Shown piece by piece: positions 7,008 through 14,019 of a stretch of DNA of 50,785 bases. The number at the start of each line of letters is the position of its first letter. The first letter of the stretch is position 1. The stretch is from RUG12461 sp045661345 (GTDB taxonomy: Bacteria; Bacillota; Clostridia; Lachnospirales; Lachnospiraceae). The stretch is taken from assembly GCA_045661345.1 (NCBI GenBank), contig JAZRFM010000006.1, forward strand, positions 1 to 50,785, in the 5' to 3' direction. The position numbers and the translations under genes are program-made. The notes below the pieces were generated by a model. That model saw only the letters and a program-made list of their open reading frames with translations, searched no databases and was not told the origin of the DNA.

Positions 7008-7901
7008 TCAGGCACTGACCATCAGCAGCAATTCTCTCACCATCTTGCAGGCAACGGCAGTGGAAGCCCCGGTGGGATCGAGCACGGGAGCCAGTTCCAC
7101 CAGGTCACACCCGACCACATTGCAGCAGGTGTGCTGCCCGGAAGATGAACCCGGTTCAAATACAGTCTGCAGGGCTTTATGCAGCTCCATGAAGCTGACG
7201 CCTCCTGCCTCCGGCGTCCCTGTCCCCGGAAACGCAGACGGATCCAGGACATCCAGATCCACCGTCAGGTAAACCGGTACGTTTCTTTCCACCAGATCGG
7301 AAACCACCTCTGAAAGACCGTCAAATCCGAATTTCTGCAGCTTCGTATGTCCCTCTGCAGCCCAGACAAATTCGCTCCGGTCACCGCTTCGGATTCCGAA
7401 CTGAAAGATCCTGCCGTCCCCCAACAGATCGTGGCATCGCCGGATCACCGAGGCATGGCTGAGCTTCACGCCGAGGTATTCCTCTCTCAGATCCGCATGC
7501 GCGTCAAAATGAAGGAGGTGAAGCCCGGGAAACCGGTGAAATGCTGCCCTCACTGCTCCCAGCGTCACCAGATGTTCCCCGCCCAGAAGTACCGGCAGCT
7601 TTCCATCGTCAAAAGCCATCCCGGCAGCCCGTTCAATCGCGGAAAGGGTCTCTTCCGCGCTTCCGAAGGGGAGCTCTAAATCGCCCCCGTCAAATACCGC
7701 AATATCCAAAAGATCCCGGTCCAGCATCGGGCTGTAGGTCTCCAATCCATAGCTTTCATGACGGATCGCAGACGACCCGAACCGCGCACCGGGACGATAG
7801 CTTGTCGTGGAATCAAAGGGCGCTCCGAAGATCACGATATTTGCATCTTTGTATTCACTTTCACAGCCGAGAAAGGTCTCGATATTCTTTTCCCAGGTCA
7901 T
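7008..7901 (-). CDS. speB: Agmatinase / ureohydrolase family protein
   Basis: A 297-residue binuclear manganese hydrolase. Its ligand motifs are LGGEHLVTLG, LLHFDAHADLREEYLG and LTVDLDVLDPSAFPGTGTP. The enzyme hydrolyses agmatine to putrescine plus urea; some family members act instead on N1-aminopropylagmatine to give spermidine. It is the last gene of the polyamine operon, 6 bases after speE, and follows a SpeA-type decarboxylase. A partial second copy of its 3' end lies 1.05 kb away. Family assignment is firm; the exact substrate is open. Confidence 0.9.
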   Translation of the reverse strand: MTWEKNIETFLGCESEYKDANIVIFGAPFDSTTSYRPGARFGSSAIRHESYGLETYSPMLDRDLLDIAVFDGGDLELPFGSAEETLSAIERAAGMAFDDGKLPVLLGGEHLVTLGAVRAAFHRFPGLHLLHFDAHADLREEYLGVKLSHASVIRRCHDLLGDGRIFQFGIRSGDRSEFVWAAEGHTKLQKFGFDGLSEVVSDLVERNVPVYLTVDLDVLDPSAFPGTGTPEAGGVSFMELHKALQTVFEPGSSSGQHTCCNVVGCDLVELAPVLDPTGASTAVACKMVRELLLMVSA

Positions 7902-7907
7902 AGAAAT

Positions 7908-8783
7908 CTACTCCACATCCTTCATCATCTCTTCCAGATACGCCGGCAGATAGAACGCACCCCTGTGCAGCTTTGTCGTATAATACTTGGTTTTCAACCC
8001 CAGCACGCTCCAGCTGGCAGCGTCAAAATCGTCCACCGGATGGTATTTTTTGCTGGCAAATCCAAAGAGCCAGTAACCCGCCGCATAGGTCGGAATGTGT
8101 GCCTGATACACGCGGCTCACGGGAAAGGTGGAGACGATCCGCTTGTGACTCCGCTGGCAGGCTCTTGCATCTTCTTCGTAAAAAGGGCTTCCCTGCTGGT
8201 TTACCATGATACCGTCTTCCCGCAGCGCCTTGTAGCAATATCCGTAAAACTCCTTCGTAAAAAAACTCTCCATCGGTCCAAAGGGATCGTTGCTGTCCAC
8301 AATGATCAGGTCGAATTTGTTCTCACATCTGCGAAGAAATTTCAGACCGTTTTCAAAGTGGATCTCTACACGGGGATCATCCAGCCGGCTTGCATTCTGC
8401 GGCAGATACTGACGGCAGACCTCCACCACCAGCGGATCCATCTCTACCAGATCAATATGCTCCACCCTTTCATAGCGGGTCAGCTCCCGCACCACGCCTC
8501 CGTCCCCGGCGCCCAGCACAAGGATGTGTCTTGCCTCCTTATGCACCGCCATGGGAACATGCGTGATCATTTCGTCGTAGATAAACTCATCCCGTTCTGT
8601 CAGCATGATGTGTCCGTCCAGTGACAAAATCCGGCCAAACTCCTTGCTCTCAAACACATCAATGCGCTGCACCTCGGATTGCTGCGAAAAAATCTGCCGT
8701 TCCACACGTAACGACAGCTTCACATTTGCTGTTTGTAATTCTGAAAACCATAAATCCATGGATGTTTCAGGCGTTTCTGTCAT
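7908..8783 (-). CDS. speE: Spermidine synthase (aminopropyltransferase)
   Basis: About 291 residues. The N-terminal beta domain contains LSLRVERQIFSQQSEVQRID. The Rossmann methyltransferase-like domain has the nucleotide motif VLGAGDGGVVREL, HIDLVEMDP and LIIVDSNDPFGPMESF, which carries the catalytic Asp. It transfers an aminopropyl group from decarboxylated S-adenosylmethionine to putrescine or agmatine. No SpeD gene is in the window. The open frame runs back to 9002, but that part overlaps the upstream gene. I chose ATG 8783 (MTETPETS) after a 72-base gap; ATG 8759 is the other option and neither has a strong ribosome binding site. Confidence 0.9.
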   Translation of the reverse strand: MTETPETSMDLWFSELQTANVKLSLRVERQIFSQQSEVQRIDVFESKEFGRILSLDGHIMLTERDEFIYDEMITHVPMAVHKEARHILVLGAGDGGVVRELTRYERVEHIDLVEMDPLVVEVCRQYLPQNASRLDDPRVEIHFENGLKFLRRCENKFDLIIVDSNDPFGPMESFFTKEFYGYCYKALREDGIMVNQQGSPFYEEDARACQRSHKRIVSTFPVSRVYQAHIPTYAAGYWLFGFASKKYHPVDDFDAASWSVLGLKTKYYTTKLHRGAFYLPAYLEEMMKDVE

Positions 8784-8854
8784 CCTGCCGGGCAAAGACC
8801 GGCCGGATAAAAAGATGCCATTCCTCCTCGTGAAAATCAAAGATTTTTTCGTTT

Positions 8855-10306
8855 TTATTTCAGTACATTCAGGTTCTCGATCTCCGCATCCTCCGGCCCG
8901 GTCAAAGAACAGCCTTTTTCCCTGGCGTAGGAAATATAATCGAGGATCTCCCTCGTGATGCGCTCCCCCGGTGCGAGAATCGGAATCCCGGGCGGATAAC
9001 ACATAACGAACTCACTGCTGATGCGCCCCAGCGTCTCCCGCCGCGGCAGAGCCTCTTTTTCGGCATAAAAGGCTTCCTGTGGAGAGACCACCACATCCGG
9101 CGCGATATATTCCTGGGAAAGCATGCCGGCTTTGGACTTGCTGAAATTCCGGCGGATCTCGGTCAGTGCGGACACCAGCCTCTCCACCTCCTGAATCCGG
9201 TCACCGATGGAGATATAAGCAAGAATATTGCCCAAATCCCCGAATTCGATCTGAATGTCATATTCATCCCGCAGGAGGTCATACACCTCAATGCCCGCAA
9301 GCCCGATGTCCAGCGTATGAACCGAGAGCTTGGTGGTGTCAAAGTCAAACACCGCCTCGTGGTTGATCAGATCCTTCCCGAAGGCGTAATAACCGCCGGC
9401 CTCGTTGATTTCGTTCCTGGCATAATCCGCCAGAAACTTCACCTGCTCAAAAATTTCCTTGCCGTGAAGAGCCAGATTCCGCCTGGAAATATCCAGACTG
9501 CTCATCAGCAGATAGCTGGCGGAGGTGGTCTGCGTCAGATTAATGATCTGTCTCACATAACCCGCATGAACCTTCTCTCCCACCAGAAGAAAGCTGCTTT
9601 GCGTCAGGCTGCCGCCGCTTTTATGCATGCTGACAGAAGACATATCCGCTCCCGCCTGCATGGCAGATACCGGCAATCCTTTTCCGAAATAGAAATGGGT
9701 GCCGTGAGCCTCGTCCGCCAGCACCATCATTCCGTGATTGTGGGCTGCCTTTACAATTCCCCTGAGATCGCTGCAGACACCGTAATACGTCGGGTTATTC
9801 ACCAGAACCGCCACAGCATCCGGGTTTTCCCTGATCGCCTTTTCAACCTGGGAAAGCTGCATGCCAAGAGAGATCCCGAGTCGTTCCTCCACCTCCGGAT
9901 TCACATAAACCGGAATCGCGCCGTTCAAAACCAGCGCATTGATCACACTCCGATGGACATTTCTCGGCAGAATGATCTTGTCTCCTCTCTTGCAGGCCGT
10001 CAAAACCATACTCTGCACGGCAGAGGTCGTTCCTCCCACCATAAAAAAAGCCTGTGCGGCTCCGAAGGCTTCCGCCGCAATCTCCTCCGCCTCCCTGATC
10101 ACGGAGATCGGGTGGCACAGATTGTCCAGCGGTTTCATACTGTTTACATCAATTCCGACGCAGCGGTCTCCCAGAAAATCCGCAAGCTCTCTGTTGCCTC
10201 TGCCTCTTTTATGTCCGGGTACATCAAAGGGCACGACCCTTGCCTCCCGGAATTCCTCCAGTGCCTCGTAGATCGGTGCCCGATGTTGTCTGGTATTCTC
10301 TTCCAT
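8855..10306 (-). CDS. speA: Orn/Lys/Arg decarboxylase family PLP enzyme, probable arginine decarboxylase
   Basis: About 483 residues of the fold-I basic amino acid decarboxylase family. APIYEALEEF and FDVPGHKRGRGN open the protein. The PLP lysine is in SMHKSGGSLTQSSFLL and the cofactor contacts are in VLADEAHGTHF. The C-terminal domain ends PPGIPILAPGERI. It lacks the N-terminal wing domain of the E. coli inducible enzymes, like Bacillus SpeA/YaaO. The operon partners speE and speB argue for arginine to agmatine rather than lysine to cadaverine. ATG 10306 is preceded by GAAGGA; the open-frame extension to 10411 overlaps the previous gene. Confidence 0.88.
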   Translation of the reverse strand: MEENTRQHRAPIYEALEEFREARVVPFDVPGHKRGRGNRELADFLGDRCVGIDVNSMKPLDNLCHPISVIREAEEIAAEAFGAAQAFFMVGGTTSAVQSMVLTACKRGDKIILPRNVHRSVINALVLNGAIPVYVNPEVEERLGISLGMQLSQVEKAIRENPDAVAVLVNNPTYYGVCSDLRGIVKAAHNHGMMVLADEAHGTHFYFGKGLPVSAMQAGADMSSVSMHKSGGSLTQSSFLLVGEKVHAGYVRQIINLTQTTSASYLLMSSLDISRRNLALHGKEIFEQVKFLADYARNEINEAGGYYAFGKDLINHEAVFDFDTTKLSVHTLDIGLAGIEVYDLLRDEYDIQIEFGDLGNILAYISIGDRIQEVERLVSALTEIRRNFSKSKAGMLSQEYIAPDVVVSPQEAFYAEKEALPRRETLGRISSEFVMCYPPGIPILAPGERITREILDYISYAREKGCSLTGPEDAEIENLNVLK

Positions 10307-10331
10307 CATATGTCCTTCAGAAATGACTGTT

Positions 10332-11207
10332 TTATGCCAGCAGGAGACTGATCTGCTCTCCGGCCAGCTTGTCCTCGAATCCGCGGAGATAGGTGTGCAG
10401 CCGTTCCGCATCGCAAATGATCCGGTGCTCCCTGCAAAAATCCCGCAGGATCCGCATCAGCCATTCATTCCCCTGAGAAATCAGATCCTGATCATCTCCA
10501 TAGACTCTCCGGTATTCCTCCAAAAGATCCGGAAAGGTTTTCTCCAGGTTCTCGTAAAACCATTCGCGGCTGCCGTTTTTGACGATAATCCCGATTTTTT
10601 CACAGAGTATGCCGTAAGCCTTTGTCTCCGCAGCAATTTCCAGAATGCTCCTGAGATTGTCCTCGTTATCATTGATAAAAGGAAGGAGCGGCGAGATTTC
10701 CACGACAGTCTGAATCCCCGCTTCGGAAAGCTTTTTCAGCGCCGCCACACGCCTGCTCGTCACGGGTGCCTTTGGCTCCAGTATGGCGCTGAGCTCATCC
10801 TCCGCCGCGCAGATCGCCATGACGACGACACATTTTGCCTTTTCATTGATATTGGAAAGATAGTCGATATCACGGCAAACGAGATCCGATCTGGTTTCGA
10901 TACAGACACCGTAGCCGTAATAATTGATCAGCTCCAGGGATTTCCGCATCATCTGCAGATCCTCTTCCACCGGCTGATAGGGATCACTCATGGAACCGAC
11001 ACCGATCATGCAATGACGGCGTTTGCTCCGCAGACTCTTTTCCAGCAGTGCGATCGCATTGATCTTCACCTCGACATCCTCGAATTCGCCGGTGTTGCGA
11101 TAGCATTTCGCCCTGGGGTCGCAATGCAGACACCCGAAGGTGCATCCCCGGTAGATATTCATGCCGTTTTGCGGCGACAAAACCGTTTTCGCTTCCTTTT
11201 CCCTCAT
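10332..11207 (-). CDS. SPL-like radical SAM protein (Rv2578c type)
   Basis: A 291-residue radical SAM enzyme. The iron-sulfur motif is CTFGCLHC (C-x3-C-x2-C) near residue 22, preceded by NIYRGC. MIGVGSMSDPYQPVE and CIETRSDLVCRD follow, as in the spore-photoproduct-lyase-like COG1533 group. The reaction of this group is mostly unknown; there is no reason to call it a true spore photoproduct lyase. It ends 26 bases before the decarboxylase gene and probably heads the polyamine operon, although no biochemical link is known. A terminator of the preceding gene lies just upstream. Confidence 0.8.
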   Translation of the reverse strand: MREKEAKTVLSPQNGMNIYRGCTFGCLHCDPRAKCYRNTGEFEDVEVKINAIALLEKSLRSKRRHCMIGVGSMSDPYQPVEEDLQMMRKSLELINYYGYGVCIETRSDLVCRDIDYLSNINEKAKCVVVMAICAAEDELSAILEPKAPVTSRRVAALKKLSEAGIQTVVEISPLLPFINDNEDNLRSILEIAAETKAYGILCEKIGIIVKNGSREWFYENLEKTFPDLLEEYRRVYGDDQDLISQGNEWLMRILRDFCREHRIICDAERLHTYLRGFEDKLAGEQISLLLA

Positions 11208-11238
11208 GTTCCAAACCCTTATCGTTGCGCTGCATGCA

Positions 11239-11270
11239 CAAAAAACCCGGGCTGCGCGTCAGCCCGGGTC
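11239..11270 (-). terminator. Rho-independent terminator of the radical SAM/SPASM gene
   Basis: On the minus strand a GC-rich stem (ACCCGGGCT/AGCCCGGGT, loop GACGCGC) is followed by TTTTTT, 24 nt after the stop at 11294. Confidence 0.9.
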
Positions 11271-11293
11271 TCATTATAACATGATTTAATTTT

Positions 11294-12790
11294 TTATGCT
11301 ACAGATTCTACTTCTTTTTTTTCTTTTTTCTCTTCTGCTTCCGCGGCTTCCAGCTCCTCCAGACGCTTCGGATCGTAGTTCTCGTAGCCCTTCAGCTTAT
11401 GCTCCTTCTCAGCCCAGATCCTGTCTGCTTCCGGCCCCCAGGTCTTGGCATATTCATCGCACTTCGCGCAAAGATGCTCTACGCTCTCATCCGATTCTTC
11501 GTTGGTGCCGTGGGCACCGGTGCGCTCCACCATCTCACGCAGCAGCTTCGGGTTCTCCAGCATCGGGCAGGGACGAAGGTGATTGCGGTTAAAGGGCTGT
11601 CCCTCGTGATATGCCATAAAGAGCGGGCTCTGCAGCATCTCCAGAATCGAATTCTCGTGGATATTCGTATTGGAGAAATGAATAAATACACAAGGCTCCG
11701 CATCTCCTCTGGAATTGATGTGGAAGTAATTACGGCCACCCGCAATGCATCCGCCGACAGCCTCGCCGTCGTTCTGGAAATCCATGGGGAAGAAGCCGAT
11801 ATCGCTCTGCTTGGAGCGGATCTCGCGGATCCTCTTGATCATCATCTTACGCTGCTCTACCGTCGGCATCAGCTCCGGAACCGCATTGTTGCCAACCGGC
11901 ATATAATGGAAGAAGAAACCGAACCGTGCGCCCTTATCCGCGATCATGCGGATGAACTTCTCATCTGTCACGGCTTCGCAGTTCTCTCTGGTATAGCAGA
12001 TGGATGTTCCAAAGATAATCCCGTATTTCTGGAACAGATTCATGGCATTCATCACGGCGTCATAATGACCGATTCCGCGGCGGGAATCATTGGTGTCCGG
12101 CGTACCCTCGATGGAAAGCATGAAGGTAAGGTTCCCAAGACGTACCACCTCCTGACAGAACGCGTCGTCAATCAGCGTGGAGTTGTCAAAAATACCGAAC
12201 TGTACATCATTATGCTTCTCCGCCAGACGCAGGATATCTTTCTTACGTACCAGAGGCTCTCCGCCGGTCATCATGTAAAGATAAACTCCAAGCTCCTTCC
12301 CCTGGGTCACGATCTTGTCCATATCTTCAAAGGAAAGATTGCTCTTGTGACCGTAGGTCCCGGACCAGCAGCCCTTGCAGTGCATATTGCAGGCGCTTGT
12401 GGGATCAAACAGGATCAGCCACGGGATGTTGCAGTTATACTTCACACGATTCTCACGGATCATCTTGGTTCCGTGGAAAAACGCTTCATACCCGAGGTTC
12501 AACAGTGTCATCTTCGCCACGTGCGGATTTGTCTCATCAATGACGCGGTTGATGAATTTCTTCCAACGGTTATCCGGATCATTGATCGCCGCACGAACCG
12601 CATCCAGCGTCTCTTTCTTTGCGCCGTCTTTGCCCCAGAACTTCGTCGCCGCATCCACCAGCTTCAGATATGCCTCGGTCCGGTCCTCCGCCTTGTTCAG
12701 CTTTTTCAAGAAGCTCTCAATCGCTACGGAAAAAACCTGCCGCTCTGCAGCATGGGACAGATTCGCAAGCTTCTGCGCTACTGTTGCCAT
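11294..12790 (-). CDS. Radical SAM protein with SPASM-like C-terminal domain
   Basis: A 498-residue enzyme. A helical domain of about 130 residues precedes the radical SAM core, whose cluster motif is PTSACNMHCKGCW (C-x3-C-x2-C). MMTGGEP is the SAM-binding GGEP motif. The C-terminal part, NYFHINSRGDAEPCVF plus later LRPCPML and HLCAKCDEY, supplies cysteines for auxiliary clusters. The tail is Lys/Glu-rich. It has its own promoter and terminator, so it is monocistronic. No RiPP precursor sits next to it. Related long radical SAM proteins in Clostridia and Thermotogales have been connected with membrane-spanning lipid synthesis, which I recall but cannot test here. Other C-C bond-forming roles are equally open. 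Confidence 0.8.
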   Translation of the reverse strand: MATVAQKLANLSHAAERQVFSVAIESFLKKLNKAEDRTEAYLKLVDAATKFWGKDGAKKETLDAVRAAINDPDNRWKKFINRVIDETNPHVAKMTLLNLGYEAFFHGTKMIRENRVKYNCNIPWLILFDPTSACNMHCKGCWSGTYGHKSNLSFEDMDKIVTQGKELGVYLYMMTGGEPLVRKKDILRLAEKHNDVQFGIFDNSTLIDDAFCQEVVRLGNLTFMLSIEGTPDTNDSRRGIGHYDAVMNAMNLFQKYGIIFGTSICYTRENCEAVTDEKFIRMIADKGARFGFFFHYMPVGNNAVPELMPTVEQRKMMIKRIREIRSKQSDIGFFPMDFQNDGEAVGGCIAGGRNYFHINSRGDAEPCVFIHFSNTNIHENSILEMLQSPLFMAYHEGQPFNRNHLRPCPMLENPKLLREMVERTGAHGTNEESDESVEHLCAKCDEYAKTWGPEADRIWAEKEHKLKGYENYDPKRLEELEAAEAEEKKEKKEVESVA

Positions 12791-12846
12791 AATCTTCCTC
12801 CTTATGAACTCACAAACACAACTCTTCTACTCATTATCCAACGAAG

Positions 12847-12875
12847 ATTATATCGGAAGATTTTCTTTTCTTCAA
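12847..12875 (-). promoter_or_regulatory. Promoter of the radical SAM/SPASM gene
   Basis: On the minus strand TTGAAG (12875-12870) and TATAAT (12852-12847) are 17 nt apart. An inverted repeat, TGGAC-n5-GTCCA (12876-12890), abuts the -35 and could bind a regulator. Confidence 0.75.
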
Positions 12876-12954
12876 TGGACAATCAGTCCAAAATGTCTGT
12901 CAAAAAAGGCACAACAGGGGAAGTTCTGCACAATGCTGTTCCTGTGCCCTCATG

Positions 12955-13090
12955 CACCCGTCCTGATTTTCCTTCGGGTCCGCCCCGGTTTTCTTCACGC
13001 CAGCGCCGGTTTTCCCTCAGGTTCGCACTGGGTTTCCCTCAGGTTCGCCCCGGTTTTCCTCCACGCCAGCGCCGGAAGGACGGGGTGTTC
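12955..13090. repeat. Degenerate tandem repeat block upstream of the tRNA operon
   Basis: Units of the type CCCCGGTTTTCYTCCACG followed by CCAGCGCCGG, and CCCTCAGGTTCGC, recur two or three times in about 130 bases. No protein is supported here, and open frames across it are the by-product of the repeats. The block lies between the radical SAM promoter and the tRNA promoter. Confidence 0.55.
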
Positions 13091-13119
13091 GCCCTCCTGT
13101 GATATTCCACGATTTTTGC

Positions 13120-13148
13120 TTGACGCATTCCTGCAGGAATGGTATATT
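13120..13148 (+). promoter_or_regulatory. Promoter of the tRNA operon with a palindromic spacer
   Basis: TTGACG (13120-13125) and TATATT (13143-13148) are 17 nt apart. The spacer is almost wholly a perfect 16-bp palindrome, CATTCCTGCAGGAATG (13126-13141). The first tRNA begins 17 nt after the -10. Confidence 0.8.
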
Positions 13149-13164
13149 ATTATAGCTGTCTTTT

Positions 13165-13238
<74 letters not shown>

Positions 13239-13246
13239 TGTATACG

Positions 13247-13320
13247 GTGGGTATAGCGCAGTTGGTTAGCGCGCCAGATTGTGGCTCTGGAGGCCCAGGG
13301 TTCGAATCCCTGTATCCACC
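13247..13320 (+). tRNA. tRNA-His (anticodon GTG)
   Basis: The anticodon loop is TTGTGGC between CCAGA and TCTGG. The acceptor stem GTGGGTA pairs with TATCCAC. The base before position 1 is G (13246), which supplies the G-1 identity element typical of tRNA-His. The T arm has GGTTCGAATCC. Confidence 0.95.
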
Positions 13321-13394
13321 CTGATATCGCAACCATTCGGTTACGATCGTCGCCGTTTGATACGCGGCAGCCAGAGGATAACGCGCGGCGGCAA

Positions 13395-13466
13395 TGGGCT
13401 ATCGCCAAGCGGTAAGGCACAGGACTTTGACTCCTGCATTCACCAGTTCGAATCTGGTTAGCCCAG
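13395..13466 (+). tRNA. tRNA-Gln (anticodon TTG)
   Basis: The acceptor stem TGGGCTA/TAGCCCA closes. The anticodon loop is CTTTGAC between CAGGA and TCCTG, and the T arm has AGTTCGAATCT. A 74-base spacer separates it from tRNA-His. Confidence 0.95.
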
Positions 13467-13496
13467 CGAACCGGCGATGCCGGACAAGCAGAATAC

Positions 13497-13569
13497 GGGC
13501 CACTAGCTCAGTCGGTAGAGCACTTGACTTTTAATCAAGTTGTCTGGGGTTCGATTCCCCAGTGGCTCA
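13497..13569 (+). tRNA. tRNA-Lys (anticodon TTT)
   Basis: The acceptor stem GGGCCAC/GTGGCTC pairs with one G-U. The anticodon loop is CTTTTAA between CTTGA and TCAAG. The T arm has GGTTCGATTCC. It is the last tRNA before the terminator. Confidence 0.95.
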
Positions 13570-13577
13570 CGGTTAAG

Positions 13578-13618
13578 AACCTTGAAATCATGCGATTTGC
13601 GAGATTTCAAGGTTTTTT
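13578..13618 (+). terminator. Terminator of the tRNA operon
   Basis: The inverted repeat AACCTTGAAATC/GATTTCAAGGTT is followed by a T run, 9 bases after tRNA-Lys. Confidence 0.9.
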
Positions 13619-13819
13619 GTTTAGTTCTTTTTTCCTGCGGCGCTTCAGGCAGCGCTTTTTCAGTGTAAAAAACCCTCCTTTGTCATCACCAGGACAATGC
13701 CGGTTCCGGTGTGCCGCTTCCCAATGATACACTTCGGTTTAAACGCATTGAGAAATGGTGTGTTTTTCTATCGATATTGTATGATTTATATATTATACTA
13801 ACATTATAAAAGAGGTTCG

Positions 13820-13980
13820 ATGATGTTAAAGGTTTACCCCGCTATGATTCATAAGGAGGATGGTTTTGGGGGAATCTTTCAGAGGTTTCTTCTGATTCCG
13901 GGTACGTCTCCTATGTCTACACGGATATGAACCAGTACCGCCGCGATACCAGAGCTGTCAAACCGAACACAACCGGGCGG
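13820..13980 (+). pseudogene. Remnant of a HicB-type antitoxin gene
   Basis: The first frame begins MMLKVYPAMIHKEDGF, the usual HicB N-terminus (KVYPAVIHKEDGY). After a frame change at about 13865 the next frame reads SSDSGYVSYVYTDMNQYRRD and AVKPNTT, matching the usual HicB end (GFVSYVxADxDKYRKK...AVKKTLSIP). The middle of the domain (FPDLPGC...) and the C-terminal ribbon-helix-helix are missing. No HicA toxin gene is nearby. The esterase gene starts 40 bases on. This is a decayed antitoxin with an internal deletion and frameshift. Confidence 0.65.
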
Positions 13981-14019
13981 GCTGACACAGCCCTTCCACA
14001 CACAAAAAGGAGAAAAGTG

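Noticed and set aside
6018..7148. Long plus-strand open frame (376 codons) opposite the PrsW and speB genes
   Set aside because: It has no family motifs and is antisense to a gene with complete PrsW motifs; it is rich in His, Gln and Arg, as expected of a shadow frame.
11399..13102. Long plus-strand open frame (567 codons) opposite the radical SAM/SPASM gene
   Set aside because: The minus strand carries clear radical SAM motifs, a promoter and a terminator; the plus frame has none and ends in the degenerate repeats.
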